Part shown: piece by piece, positions 37,983 to 47,486 of the stretch | Position numbering within the stretch: the stretch's first letter is position 1 | How the letters are laid out: each line of letters starts with the position of its first letter | The notes under the pieces: model-generated | What the model saw: only the letters and a program-made list of their open reading frames with translations | Told to the model about the DNA's origin: nothing | Database searches by the model: none | Translations under genes and position numbers: made by a program | Source of the DNA: Alteromonas sp. a30 | GTDB lineage: Bacteria > Pseudomonadota > Gammaproteobacteria > Enterobacterales > Alteromonadaceae | Direction of reading: 5' to 3' | NCBI RefSeq assembly: GCF_026788005.1 | Contig: NZ_JABEPE010000008.1 | Coordinates: 62,001 to 126,000 of the forward strand | DNA: 64,000 bases

Positions 37983-39086
37983 GTGATTATTAGACTTCTC
38001 ACACTACTATGTTGTATGAGTTTAGCAACCCTCACATCTGCGGCACAGGAGTCGCGCATTCCGCTGAAAAGTTACTGGATAAAAAACACGCAAGGCGATG
38101 TCATTTTCGACCCCCAAACTTCTGCGCTTGTTTATCGACAAGGACAACTCTTAAGTATTGGAGATGGTAGCGCACATAAAGACATGCAGTTGCAACTACT
38201 TCCTATCGACCCCTCAACGGCGATATTATCGGAGAACACGTTTCCCCTCGCTCAATCTAACGCTGTTAAAAACGGGTGTTTTTCTCCGTATTTAGATTAT
38301 GGTCCCGACTTGGAAGGTATGGCAATGCATCCGAATGATGAAAAAGTGATGATCATCGTTACCGAGGATGCCTATCACTTTGAGCTAAAGGGAGATTGTT
38401 TATCTCGATACGGAGACACAGGCTCAACTAAACACCCAACCGTATTACTTCGTGTTGAGATTCAAGACGACCAGTCAGGCATTATTACCCATACCAAGCC
38501 GCTTCGCTTCCCGAAAAAGTACCGGATTGGCAACTCGCCAAATGATGGTGTGGAAGGGTTAACCTTTGGTGCAGGAAACACGCTTTATTTGGGGCTAGAA
38601 AAAGACGCGAGTGGTCATGCTCGCATTTTTGAACTGCAAATTACCGACGCATTCTGGGAGTCACCTGAGGCGGCAACCGTCAAAGACAGTGGACTTGATA
38701 TTCCTCACATCGAAGACGGTAAAAACCATCCTATCAATGCATTGGCCTATTATGCAGACTCAAAAAACAGTGGCTTTTTGCTGGCTGCTGCACGAAACGA
38801 CAACCAAGTCTGGATTATTGATACGTTGAAGCAAAAGCCTAGCAAGATAGTGTATTTGGACTTTCTCGCAGAATCCTTGAGCGAAAACTGCCCCAAATGG
38901 GAAACGATGAACAATTATTCTATTGAAGGCATGACTGTGGTTAATCAAAATTTATGGCTCATTAACGACCCTTGGAAGGTGAACTACCCTAAAAATGCCA
39001 CCTGTAAGGATATGCTGCCGTTTTATGAAAGAATGGCACCTTTATTAACTAAGCTGCCTTTAAAACCCGAATGGATTAGACGTTAG
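37983..39086 (+). CDS. Exported phytase/esterase-like propeller protein
   Basis: The 367-residue product starts at GTG 37983, which has GGAGAAG just upstream and opens a signal peptide (VIIRLLTLLCCMSLATLTSAAQ); an in-frame ATG at 37947 would add 12 residues but has no ribosome site. The mature part has three separated 'EGM/EGL' strands (DLEGMAMHP, VEGLTFGAGNTLYLGLEK, SIEGMTVVNQNLWLIND), the signature of the esterase-like/phytase-like beta-propeller family. Six or more cysteines may form disulfides in the periplasm. The substrate is unknown. Confidence 0.72.
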   Translation: MIIRLLTLLCCMSLATLTSAAQESRIPLKSYWIKNTQGDVIFDPQTSALVYRQGQLLSIGDGSAHKDMQLQLLPIDPSTAILSENTFPLAQSNAVKNGCFSPYLDYGPDLEGMAMHPNDEKVMIIVTEDAYHFELKGDCLSRYGDTGSTKHPTVLLRVEIQDDQSGIITHTKPLRFPKKYRIGNSPNDGVEGLTFGAGNTLYLGLEKDASGHARIFELQITDAFWESPEAATVKDSGLDIPHIEDGKNHPINALAYYADSKNSGFLLAAARNDNQVWIIDTLKQKPSKIVYLDFLAESLSENCPKWETMNNYSIEGMTVVNQNLWLINDPWKVNYPKNATCKDMLPFYERMAPLLTKLPLKPEWIRR

Positions 39087-39096
39087 TGCTCAAAAC

Positions 39097-40608
39097 CTAA
39101 GCGTAATGTAACTTCCAACCAACCTTGCTCTGGAATTGCCTTTCGGACTCTAATTCTGCCGAAATAAGGGGATGAGCATCAAGCCACCCCTTCGGAAACA
39201 AGACCGAAAGTACCTGCTGTTCCCAGCTCAGGGAAATGCTGGGTAAAACATCATCTTTTCTTCTAACACACAAGGCGTTAGACAACCGCAAAATGCGTAT
39301 CAATATGGAGATATTTGGCTGTAAACCAGCGGATAAGACCGACAGTGTTTGTAAATCCATTTCTTCCCTGTGATTCCGCACTAGAATACGGATACAGTCT
39401 TGTTGTTGTCGACTAAATCCAATCAAAGGTAAGTTCTGTAGAATATAAGCACCGTGTAAGTGATGCTTTTTATATTCAATTTGCAGCCCTATTTCATGCA
39501 ATATAGCAGCGACTTCCAGCACCACTTTTAAATCGAAACCATAATAGCTTTGCAAATTAAGCTGTTTGAAAAACTGCAAAGAAAGCTCTTTTACTCGGTT
39601 TGCCTGATGCACATCTATAAAAAAGCGCTCAACGAGATGTTCAACGGTTTGCACTCGCCCAGTTTGCGGGTTTCGTTCTTCTAGCATGTTGTAGATGATG
39701 CCTTCTCTTAATGCCCCACCCGAAATCTGCATAGATTCAATATTAAGGCTTTCAAATAAGGCGATAAGAATAGCTAACCCACTAGGGAAAATACTTCTAC
39801 GGTGTTCATGAAGCCCGACGAGATCTAATTTTTCTATCTGTCGGCAATCGCAGCAGTCTTGTTTAAAGCGCTGTAAATATTCAAGACGAATAGAATCGTT
39901 TATTCCTTGGGCTGACAACATTTCATCAAGCGCTTGCGGCGTACCTGACGCACCTAAACAATGCTCCCAACTAAACGCTGTAAACTGAGGCAAAACCGGC
40001 GCTAGCATTTCCTTTGCTGCTTTTATGGCTTCATCAAAGCCCTTCTTGGTAATTTTCCCTTTGGGAAAGTGGCGTTCCATATAGGTTACACAGCCCATAT
40101 TTAGGCTCACCAAGTCGATAGGTTCAAAACCATTACCGATAATGATTTCAGTGCTTGCACCGCCAATATCGATAACTAACGTATTACCTTGGGAAACTGA
40201 CGTGTAAGTAACGCCACTATAGATTTGCCTAGCTTCTTCCTCACCACTAATAACTCGAATGGAATGGTTAAGAATCTTTTCCGCTTCTGCAACGAAAACA
40301 TCTGCGTTTTTCGCTAGCCGTATGGTTGCAGTTGCTACAATTCTGATGTTATCGGAAGGAATATCTTGCAAACGCTCAGCAAACATCGCCAAACACTGCC
40401 AGCCGCGAATCATGCTGGCATCATCAAGATTATTGTTTTTGTCTAAACCAGAGGCAAGGCGAACCTTTTGTTTAATACGGTTGATAATTTGGACGTGACC
40501 TTTCGCTACGCTTACAACCACCATATGAAAGCTGTTGGAACCGAGATCGACAGCTGCGTATAAATCCGGCGTAACTTTTAATTGAGGTTGACGTAGCGAT
40601 ATATCCAT
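39097..40608 (-). CDS. gppA: Ppx/GppA-family phosphatase
   Basis: The family hydrolyses pppGpp to ppGpp or removes phosphate from polyphosphate. The 503-residue protein has the ASKHA ATPase fold: AAVDLGSNSFHMVV (phosphate 1), VIDIGGASTEIIIG (phosphate 2) and the middle ISGEEEARQIYSGV with the catalytic Glu region, followed by a C-terminal HD-like helical domain (AAILHEIGLQI). Synteny with rhlB and trxA matches E. coli gppA. It overlaps rhlB by one base (TAATG). Confidence 0.92.
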   Translation of the reverse strand: MDISLRQPQLKVTPDLYAAVDLGSNSFHMVVVSVAKGHVQIINRIKQKVRLASGLDKNNNLDDASMIRGWQCLAMFAERLQDIPSDNIRIVATATIRLAKNADVFVAEAEKILNHSIRVISGEEEARQIYSGVTYTSVSQGNTLVIDIGGASTEIIIGNGFEPIDLVSLNMGCVTYMERHFPKGKITKKGFDEAIKAAKEMLAPVLPQFTAFSWEHCLGASGTPQALDEMLSAQGINDSIRLEYLQRFKQDCCDCRQIEKLDLVGLHEHRRSIFPSGLAILIALFESLNIESMQISGGALREGIIYNMLEERNPQTGRVQTVEHLVERFFIDVHQANRVKELSLQFFKQLNLQSYYGFDLKVVLEVAAILHEIGLQIEYKKHHLHGAYILQNLPLIGFSRQQQDCIRILVRNHREEMDLQTLSVLSAGLQPNISILIRILRLSNALCVRRKDDVLPSISLSWEQQVLSVLFPKGWLDAHPLISAELESERQFQSKVGWKLHYA

Positions 40609-41858
40609 TAAGGTCGTTTCGATTGCCTAATTTTGTTATGGCGCTTGTCTCGGGTTACTCGCTTTTTAAAATGGCGGCGAGGTTTTTCCACATCATCGAG
40701 CAAAGCGCTTGAGTCATAGTCTGTTACCGGAATAGTATGCTGAATATATTCTTCAATTGCGGGCAGGTTTAAGGCGTATTTTTCACATGCGAAACTGATT
40801 GCATGACCGCTCTTACCCGCTCTACCGGTACGGCCGATGCGATGCACATAATCTTCGGCATCGTCTGGTAAGTCATAGTTAAATACATGCGTGACCTTGT
40901 CAATATGTAATCCTCTTGCAGCGACATCTGTTGCAACAAGAACATCAATACGACCTTTACTGAAATCCTCAAGAATGCCTAAGCGTTTCTTCTGCGGCAC
41001 ATCACCACTGAGTAAACCAACACGATGTTTATCGGCAACAAGCCAATCGTTGATGTTTTCACAGCTGTGCTTGGTATTCGCAAAGACAATTGCTTTTTCT
41101 GGCCATTCGTCTTCCAACAAGGTGAGTAAAAGCAACATCTTGTCTTCATCAGAAGGATAAAAGAGTTCTTCTTGCACACGACTTGCGGTCATTTGCTCAG
41201 GGTCAACGCGAACATGAACTGGGCTATTCATATGTTCATAGGCTAATTCTTGGACGCGATATGACAACGTAGCTGAGAACAACATGTTAAGTCGCTCAGG
41301 CGCAGGAGGCATCCCCCTTAACAAATAGCGGATGTCTTTGATAAAACCTAGATCAAACATACGATCGGCCTCATCTAACACTGCTACTTCAATATTGTCG
41401 AGCGAGAAAATACCTTGTTTGTAATAATCAATGATGCGACCGGTTGTCCCAATCACAATATCAACCCCAGCCTCTAAGCTTTCTTTCTGGCTTTGATACC
41501 CTTCGCCACCGTAAATTAAGCCGAGACTAATGCCAGTATGTTCACTTAACGCCACAGCATCTTTGTGAATTTGCACCACCAGCTCTCGGGTGGGTGCCAT
41601 AATAATCGCACGCGGTTGACCTGTTTTAGTGTGCTTGTTTTTTTGTAAATGATTGAAGGTTGCGACCAAAAATGCCATAGTTTTGCCCGTGCCGGTCTGA
41701 GCTTGGCCGGCTATATCTTGACCTTCAATAAGTGGTGGTAAGGCTAGTGCCTGAATCGGGGTGCAATGCTCAAAACTGGTTGCCTTCATAGCATCCAGAA
41801 CATGTTTATCTAACCCTAATTCTGAGAAATGTATTTCTGTTAAATGTGTTGTTTGCAT
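40608..41858 (-). CDS. rhlB: ATP-dependent RNA helicase RhlB
   Basis: RhlB is the DEAD-box helicase of the RNA degradosome, where it unwinds RNA for PNPase and RNase E. The 416-residue product has the Q motif ([13 protein letters not shown]), Walker A (AQTGTGKT), PTREL, DEAD ([13 protein letters not shown]), SAT, and motifs V-VI ([25 protein letters not shown]), and a basic C-terminal tail ([19 protein letters not shown]). The divergent trxA and the adjacent gppA match the E. coli neighbourhood. It is translationally coupled to gppA. Confidence 0.95.
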   Translation of the reverse strand: MQTTHLTEIHFSELGLDKHVLDAMKATSFEHCTPIQALALPPLIEGQDIAGQAQTGTGKTMAFLVATFNHLQKNKHTKTGQPRAIIMAPTRELVVQIHKDAVALSEHTGISLGLIYGGEGYQSQKESLEAGVDIVIGTTGRIIDYYKQGIFSLDNIEVAVLDEADRMFDLGFIKDIRYLLRGMPPAPERLNMLFSATLSYRVQELAYEHMNSPVHVRVDPEQMTASRVQEELFYPSDEDKMLLLLTLLEDEWPEKAIVFANTKHSCENINDWLVADKHRVGLLSGDVPQKKRLGILEDFSKGRIDVLVATDVAARGLHIDKVTHVFNYDLPDDAEDYVHRIGRTGRAGKSGHAISFACEKYALNLPAIEEYIQHTIPVTDYDSSALLDDVEKPRRHFKKRVTRDKRHNKIRQSKRP

Positions 41859-41968
41859 AGCTTATAGCTTATCATTGCTTGCATTAGTTAATGGTTTATA
41901 TATTAATAGACGCATATACTGCGCGTTTTCTATTACCAAATCGCGCCAACGGCATCCTGGAGACATTA

Positions 41969-42295
41969 ATGAGCGAAAATATTATCAATGTGAACGATTC
42001 ATCTTTTGATGAAGCAGTCATTAACTCTAACAAACCTGTACTAGTAGATTTCTGGGCGGAGTGGTGTGGACCTTGTAAAATGATTGCCCCAGCTCTTAGT
42101 ACAATTGCTGACGAATATGCCGACAAGATAACAGTTGCCAAGATGAATGTCGACGAGAATAACGAAACTCCGCAAAAATACGGAATTCGCGGCATTCCAA
42201 CACTTTTATTGTTTAAAAACGGTGAAATTGCGGGAACAAAAGTCGGCGCACTTTCTAAGGGCCAACTTGCAGAGTTCATTAACGAAAATATCTAA
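41969..42295 (+). CDS. trxA: Thioredoxin 1
   Basis: Thioredoxin is the general cytoplasmic disulfide reductant. The ATG at 41969 ([10 protein letters not shown]) has GGAG eight bases before it and gives 108 residues, the normal length. The active site WCGPC occupies residues 32-36, and the cis-proline loop [14 protein letters not shown] is present. Divergent from rhlB and followed by a terminator, so it is transcribed alone; the rho gene that follows in E. coli is not here. Confidence 0.97.
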   Translation: MSENIINVNDSSFDEAVINSNKPVLVDFWAEWCGPCKMIAPALSTIADEYADKITVAKMNVDENNETPQKYGIRGIPTLLLFKNGEIAGTKVGALSKGQLAEFINENI

Positions 42296-42317
42296 TTTTC
42301 GCATTTGATTTAGATTT

Positions 42318-42345
42318 AAAAACCTAGCACTCGCTAGGTTTTTTT
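42318..42345. terminator. Bidirectional terminator between trxA and hutG-like gene
   Basis: The stem AAAAACCTAGC / GCTAGGTTTTT with a 4-base loop and A- and T-runs on both sides serves the convergent genes trxA and the ureohydrolase. Confidence 0.9.
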
Positions 42346-42352
42346 ATGCCCA

Positions 42353-43357
42353 TTAACAGGATTTAGCCTTAACAAAAATACTAACCAACTCTGCCAACGA
42401 TTGTCCGACAATTCTTTCCCCTTCTTGAGGGCTTATCGCATGTCGTTGCGGAGCGCCTTCCGCCAAATGCAAATACTGAGCTTGCGGTAATCGCGCCATT
42501 TGATCAACGTAATACAATGCATCCGTCAGTGAAACCCCCGCCGCCGTCATCGCACTCGTCGGCATATTAGTAATGGCGTCAAGATCAAGCTCTACACCTA
42601 CAGGCAAACCTGACTCCAGAAGGTATTTACCAACCTGCTCTAAACACTGGTCAAAGTTGTGAGAATTGCTCCAATGCGTTTGTTGAATACTAAACCAAGG
42701 AAAACCACACGCTTTTAGCGCGTCCAAACTATCTTGGTTATTCTTCTGTTCATGCAAGCCCAACACCGCATATCGCTTCAAAAAGCCGGCATCATGTGCA
42801 TAACGAAACGGGTTGCCGCTATGTCGCCCTTCCATTGCTCTGAAATCTGAATGAGGATCTAAATTTGCCACAGCCAATGACAGATTGGTTGCCTGATGAC
42901 ACGCTTGCATAATTGGAAATGCATTGTTATGCCCGCCACCAATAATGATTGGAATCAGTCCCGCTTTAAAGGTTTGCGACAACACCTCAAAAACCCTTAA
43001 ATCAAGGGTTTCACATGCGCGTCTCAATGCCTCTGTGTCATTTGGTGTGGCTTGAATATCTTGCGTTTCCACTTCACCAAGAATGAGGATGTCTTGCCCA
43101 GATAAAAACCTGTTTGATTGTAAGTTCAGAAAGTATTTTAAAAACGCCTGCCATGCACCTGTCGCCCCAGCAAATCCCAAATTGGCACGAGGCCCAATAT
43201 CTTCAGGGATGCCGACTAATGCATAGCGGCATGAGTATTCATCCCACGCCTTTTTTGGTTGTGCAAGGCAAACTTGCTGCCCAATTTTCATCTCTCCCGG
43301 ACGGGTGGAAAACTGTTCAGTAAGATGCTCGGGGTTAGGGTAATGTAGCTTCAACAC
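42353..43357 (-). CDS. Ureohydrolase, formimidoylglutamase-like
   Basis: The 334-residue protein belongs to the arginase/agmatinase/formimidoylglutamase superfamily. Manganese-binding motifs are GGGHNNAF near residue 142, NLDPHSDFR near residue 167 and ELDLDAI near residue 258. Overall it looks closest to formimidoylglutamases (HutG), which split formiminoglutamate in histidine breakdown, but no other hut gene is in the window, so arginase-like or other guanidino substrates remain possible. It follows rraA by 12 bases and may share its transcript. Confidence 0.8.
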   Translation of the reverse strand: MLKLHYPNPEHLTEQFSTRPGEMKIGQQVCLAQPKKAWDEYSCRYALVGIPEDIGPRANLGFAGATGAWQAFLKYFLNLQSNRFLSGQDILILGEVETQDIQATPNDTEALRRACETLDLRVFEVLSQTFKAGLIPIIIGGGHNNAFPIMQACHQATNLSLAVANLDPHSDFRAMEGRHSGNPFRYAHDAGFLKRYAVLGLHEQKNNQDSLDALKACGFPWFSIQQTHWSNSHNFDQCLEQVGKYLLESGLPVGVELDLDAITNMPTSAMTAAGVSLTDALYYVDQMARLPQAQYLHLAEGAPQRHAISPQEGERIVGQSLAELVSIFVKAKSC

Positions 43358-43369
43358 AGATTCCTTTGG

Positions 43370-43855
43370 TTATTCAATATCCAGCGGCTCTGGCGACAGT
43401 ACAATTCCCGTGCTATCTGCGTATATATGATCTTCAGGTAAGAAGGTAACGCCAGCAAAATTCACTGCGATGTCAGGATTACCAACTTCCTCAGTATCTG
43501 CTGAAACGGGCATAGCGCTAATGGCATGAATACCAATATCAATATCAACCAGTTTGTCGACTTCCCTTACACAACCATAACAAACAATGCCTTCCCAGTT
43601 GTTATCCGCTGCTATCTGAGCCGACTCACTATCAATTAAACCACGTCGCAACGAGCCACCACCATCAATCACCAGCACTTTTCCTTCCCCTGGCTTCTGT
43701 AACATGATGTCGATAAGCCCTCTGTCTTCGAAGCATTTTACCGTTACAACAACGCCACCGTAGGAGTCTCTCCCGCCGTAGCTAACAAAGATAGGTTCTA
43801 CGACATCAATATTATCTGCGAATAAATCGCACAGTTCCGAAGTGTTATATTGCAT
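43370..43855 (-). CDS. rraA: Ribonuclease E activity regulator RraA
   Basis: RraA binds RNase E and the degradosome helicases and lowers RNA turnover. The 161-residue protein has the family's features: [10 protein letters not shown] at the N-terminus, [22 protein letters not shown], and the phosphohistidine-swivel-like core [14 protein letters not shown] with [11 protein letters not shown]. The length is typical (161 in E. coli). It sits upstream of the ureohydrolase gene. Confidence 0.95.
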   Translation of the reverse strand: MQYNTSELCDLFADNIDVVEPIFVSYGGRDSYGGVVVTVKCFEDRGLIDIMLQKPGEGKVLVIDGGGSLRRGLIDSESAQIAADNNWEGIVCYGCVREVDKLVDIDIGIHAISAMPVSADTEEVGNPDIAVNFAGVTFLPEDHIYADSTGIVLSPEPLDIE

Positions 43856-44201
43856 AAAAATACCTAACTGTATTTTGCTTGAAGAAGATGGTTATTCTCA
43901 TTGCTCTCAACAACTTATGAAGGAGTTTTGCCATAAGTGCTTTAAGAAATGGTTTGGCTACTAGTATAAACACAAATCGATTCCTATCAACGCACTAAAG
44001 TAAACCCCGTGATTAAGTAATTAATAATGGCTTGAAACACGTCAACATTATCGCAAATAAGTGTCTGTCATTTTCTATTCTACAAGGCGCACTGTCATCT
44101 GTTCGTCATGGAGATGTCATCAGGCTGTAGCCAAGGCGTCACAACCTGTTAATACAGGATGTTTATATTTTCACCATCTTAGAAATATTGGTGGCATCAG
44201 G
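43856..44201. other. 346-base divergent intergenic region (rraA / PAP2)
   Basis: This gap must contain the promoters of rraA (leftwards) and the PAP2-glycosyltransferase pair (rightwards). A reading frame from 44061 that would extend PAP2 N-terminally encodes an Arg/Cys/Ser-rich stretch unlike the family and is judged non-coding. I saw no strong hairpin or recognised operator. Confidence 0.45.
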
Positions 44202-44714
44202 ATGAACATTATCACACGCTACGATACCCAGCTCTTTCACTGGCTTTACGGCAAAGTGACGAAGCGGAACTGCGCTTGGGTTAGACTGGCTTCAAAAACC
44301 GGTGATGGTCATCTTTACCTTGTGCTTGCCATATTGCTCTGGGCATTCGAGCCCACTCATGGCGTTATCTTTCTTTACACGGGATTACTCGCTTACGGCT
44401 TGGAATTACCCCTATTCATCATTTTGAAGAAAAGTTTTAAACGCCAACGACCATGTGATTTTTTTAATCACTTTAACGCGTTTGTCGAACCCTCGGACAA
44501 ATTCAGTTTACCATCGGGACACACCACAGCCGCATTTCTAATGGCCTCACTGCTTGCGTATTTTTACCCTAGCGTCACCGTGTTTGTGTATTTATGGGCA
44601 AGCACAGTTGGGGTGTCACGAGTATTGTTGGGCGTACATTATCCAACGGACATCATTGCTGGTGCCCTTCTTGGCTTAACCATTTCAGTGCTTAGCATTA
44701 ACATTCTTGCGTAA
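44202..44714 (+). CDS. PAP2-family membrane phosphatase
   Basis: Predicted to remove phosphate from a lipid phosphate such as undecaprenyl diphosphate or phosphatidylglycerophosphate. I chose the ATG at 44202 (MNIITRYDTQLFHWLYGKVT), giving 170 residues with about five membrane helices. All three catalytic motifs are present: KKSFKRQRP, LPSGHTTAAF and SRVLLGVHYPTDIIAG. It ends 6 bases before the glycosyltransferase gene, so the two are probably one operon. Confidence 0.88.
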   Translation: MNIITRYDTQLFHWLYGKVTKRNCAWVRLASKTGDGHLYLVLAILLWAFEPTHGVIFLYTGLLAYGLELPLFIILKKSFKRQRPCDFFNHFNAFVEPSDKFSLPSGHTTAAFLMASLLAYFYPSVTVFVYLWASTVGVSRVLLGVHYPTDIIAGALLGLTISVLSINILA

Positions 44715-44720
44715 TCTCTT

Positions 44721-45824
44721 ATGATGAAAATTTTATACGGCATACAAGGAACCGGAAACGGGCACATTACCCGTGCTCGCGTTATGGCCCGAGCTTTTTC
44801 TCAGCACCCTGATGTTCATGTTGACTATTTGTTCACTGGTCGCAATGCCGATAAATACTTCGATATGGAAGAATTCGGCGATTATCAAACACGACAAGGC
44901 TTGACCTTCATTCACCGAAACGGCGCAATCAATAAATGGCTTACATTAAAAAACGCCAAACCGATGCAGTTTTGGCGCGATGTAAAACAATTAGATTTAT
45001 CCGGTTATGATTTGGTTTTAAATGATTTCGAGCCTGTTAGCGCTTGGGCAGCCAAACGGCAAAATATTGCTTCAATCTCTATTAGTCATCAAGCCGCGTT
45101 TATGCACTCTGTTCCAAAACGAGGGCAAAAATTACTTGATGAATTTATCATGAAATACTTTGCTCCTACCTCGGTACAATTAGGTGTTCACTGGTATCAC
45201 TTCGGACACAACATCATGCCACCTTTTATTGATGATGAATTTAGCGCCAGTCAACAGGGCCAACATTTTTTGGTGTATTTGCCTTTTGAAGACATTGATG
45301 AGATTCGAGCGCTTCTAGAAAGCCTTACAGAATATACCTTCGAGATATATCACCCCGAAATAACAAACAGCACTCAAGAAAGTCACCTGCACTGGCATCC
45401 CACCAGTAAACGCGCATTTCATCACTCGCTACACCATTGTGCTGGTGTCATTGCTAATGGTGGATTTGAATTATCAAGTGAGTGCTTACAACTCGGCAAG
45501 AAGCTTTTAATTAAGCCTTTACATGGACAATTTGAACAACTTTCGAATGCACTCACTCTGGAAACGCTAGAGCTGTGCCACACCATGAACACACTCGATG
45601 TAGATGAAGTAGAAAATTGGCTGCTCATTCCTCAAGGCGAAGCTGTTAAGTTTCCAAATGATCCAAAAATACTCATTGATTGGATCAAATCAAAGCAGTG
45701 GAATGACACCGAAACCGTGTGTGAAGCACTATGGAAACAAGTAGAATTTCCCGAGAAGGTAAGAAGAAAGCTCGCTAAACTCAGTAAAGTGCCTCATCAC
45801 GCCAACATTATTAACCGAGTTTAA
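44721..45824 (+). CDS. Glycosyltransferase of the MJ1255/VC2487 family
   Basis: The 367-residue protein has the GT-B Rossmann start of the MJ1255 family: MKILYGIQGTGNGHITRARVMA, related to MurG/UGT-type enzymes. Later there are LNDFEPVSAWAA, FLVYLPFE and the C-terminal nucleotide-sugar region CAGVIANGGFELSSECLQLGKKLLIKPLHGQFEQ. Donor and acceptor are unknown; being next to a PAP2 lipid phosphatase suggests a glycolipid or envelope glycan. Confidence 0.85.
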   Translation: MMKILYGIQGTGNGHITRARVMARAFSQHPDVHVDYLFTGRNADKYFDMEEFGDYQTRQGLTFIHRNGAINKWLTLKNAKPMQFWRDVKQLDLSGYDLVLNDFEPVSAWAAKRQNIASISISHQAAFMHSVPKRGQKLLDEFIMKYFAPTSVQLGVHWYHFGHNIMPPFIDDEFSASQQGQHFLVYLPFEDIDEIRALLESLTEYTFEIYHPEITNSTQESHLHWHPTSKRAFHHSLHHCAGVIANGGFELSSECLQLGKKLLIKPLHGQFEQLSNALTLETLELCHTMNTLDVDEVENWLLIPQGEAVKFPNDPKILIDWIKSKQWNDTETVCEALWKQVEFPEKVRRKLAKLSKVPHHANIINRV

Positions 45825-46069
45825 CCGGCAACCAAAAACCCTGATTCCACCATTGAAAACACAACTCTATACCGATGTGCTCAAAGTCTCACCGCTTGTC
45901 AATCAAATGAACAAGGGCTACGGATTATTAACTTCTCCTAACCTATTCTTTTTCGTGAAGGTATTGGTATTTTGGCGCGCAAGGTAAAGCAATTCAGGTA
46001 TTTCGTTGCTATCCTTAGCCGCCTTTATTTCAGTAGCAAACGGATTTCCCCGTTGTAATAGAGTTAACT

Positions 46070-46546
46070 ATGCAAAGCAATAATAATCTGACAAGCAATA
46101 TTCTTTCATTTAACGAATTATCTCCCAAGCAGCTATACCGGATTATGCAGCTTAGAGTGAGTGTGTTTGTGGTCGAGCAAACATGTTACTACCAAGAACT
46201 AGACGGCCTTGACACTCTCCCAGAAACACGTCACTTGCTAATTCAAGAAGGCAACCAAATCGCGGGCTATGCCCGAATCCTCGCGCCGGGCGCATCCTAT
46301 TCAGGAGCCAGTAGCATCGGCAGAATACTTGTCTCGCCGGATTACCGAGGTCAAGGTTTGGGACATAGAGTCGTTAAAGAGGCCCTTGATTTATGCTTAA
46401 CGCAATGGTCTGCGTATCCCATAAAAATTGGCGCTCAAACTCATTTGAAAGACTTTTACAGCCAGTATCAATTTATTCAAGTTGGTGAGCCCTATTTAGA
46501 AGACGGTATTTCCCATATTCATATGGTGAGAGGAAACGATCATTAG
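46070..46546 (+). CDS. elaA: GNAT acetyltransferase, ElaA family
   Basis: The 158-residue protein matches ElaA: LSPKQLYRIMQLRVSVFVVEQTCYYQELDGLD at the N-terminus, RHLLIQEGNQIAGYARIL, then the acetyl-CoA loop RILVSPDYRGQGLGHRVV, and IGAQTHLKDFYSQYQF and EEDGI-H-like ending. The substrate is unknown. Its stop codon overlaps the presumed start of the next gene. Confidence 0.9.
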   Translation: MQSNNNLTSNILSFNELSPKQLYRIMQLRVSVFVVEQTCYYQELDGLDTLPETRHLLIQEGNQIAGYARILAPGASYSGASSIGRILVSPDYRGQGLGHRVVKEALDLCLTQWSAYPIKIGAQTHLKDFYSQYQFIQVGEPYLEDGISHIHMVRGNDH

Positions 46547-47417
46547 CGCTCGATATTCACTTGCCCTGATCGCCATTGTTGCACTACTTTTCGGGAACTT
46601 TTCCGGCGTTATTGCAGATGTATTCATCAAACAGTTTTCATCTTTTTCGGGTATCTACCAATACTTATTCTTACGCCAGCTCACTGTTGTTGTTGTGTTA
46701 TTTCCTTTTTTTATTCGGCAACCCATTTCTAGTCGACGCTTTGAACATCCCAAACTCCAATTTTTTCGGGGTAACTTGATATTAGTAGGCGGCGCTTGTG
46801 TGGTTGTTACTTTGTCTTACCTGCCATTATCAACCGCGCATGTCGTGTTTTATACAACGCCTATTTTTACCCTACTCATTGCATTGTGGCTATTCAATGA
46901 AGCCGTGCAAAAACACCGTATTATCAACGTTATGTTGTGTTTTGTTGGCGTGCTTATCGCGCTCAAACCAAACGACTTTGGCTGGGGTGTGACGGCTGGT
47001 ATTGCGGCCAGTTTATGTGTTGCTGTGTATAACTTAACAACACGTATCATCCCTAGCCATATATCTTCAATGAGCGTTTTCTATTGGAGCACCGCCTGCT
47101 CACTGCCTTTACTTGGGCTATTATCTTTAACCGACTGGCAACCATTCACAAAAGAGCTTTGGTATTTAATATTCGGCAGTGCAATTAGTTTGGGAATTTA
47201 TCAAATTACGTGTGTTTTTGCCTATCGCAAGGCTGAAGCCGGGGGGATCGTTATTGCAGAATATTCCGGGTTAATTTTTGCGCTGGCTTTAGGATGGTGG
47301 TTTTTCGGTGAAAACATTGATTCTACCATGTTGCTTGGCATCACCTTCATTATTGGCCCGATGTTGTGGCAAACTCGCATCGAGCATAACGCCTCCAAAA
47401 TAAAAGACGCCGAGTGA
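46542..47417 (+). CDS. EamA/DMT-family transporter, apparent non-AUG start
   Basis: The frame encodes a ten-helix drug/metabolite transporter (about 291 residues) with two EamA halves (LALIAIVALLFGNFSGVI; CVAVYNLTTRIIPSHISSMSVFYWS). The open frame begins after a stop at 46527, and the first in-frame ATG, GTG or TTG is a GTG at 46695, in the second helix. Starting there would drop the whole first helix. An ATT at 46542 (with ATC before it) follows AGAGG at a good distance and overlaps the elaA TAG. So AUU (or AUC) initiation is likely; alternatives are a lost start codon or a sequencing error. Confidence 0.65.
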   Translation: MSARYSLALIAIVALLFGNFSGVIADVFIKQFSSFSGIYQYLFLRQLTVVVVLFPFFIRQPISSRRFEHPKLQFFRGNLILVGGACVVVTLSYLPLSTAHVVFYTTPIFTLLIALWLFNEAVQKHRIINVMLCFVGVLIALKPNDFGWGVTAGIAASLCVAVYNLTTRIIPSHISSMSVFYWSTACSLPLLGLLSLTDWQPFTKELWYLIFGSAISLGIYQITCVFAYRKAEAGGIVIAEYSGLIFALALGWWFFGENIDSTMLLGITFIIGPMLWQTRIEHNASKIKDAE

Positions 47418-47486
47418 GTGTATAAATAAACAGTATTTATGTTTATAATCGCGGCATTGTTTTTCCGCAACTCGTGATATTCGCCT

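Noticed and set aside
44061-44201. N-terminal extension of the PAP2 protein
   Set aside because: The 47 extra residues are Arg/Cys/Ser-rich and non-family; the ATG at 44202 matches relatives.
46695-47417. Short version of the EamA transporter starting at GTG 46695
   Set aside because: This would remove the first membrane helix that is plainly encoded upstream in the same frame and has no ribosome site.
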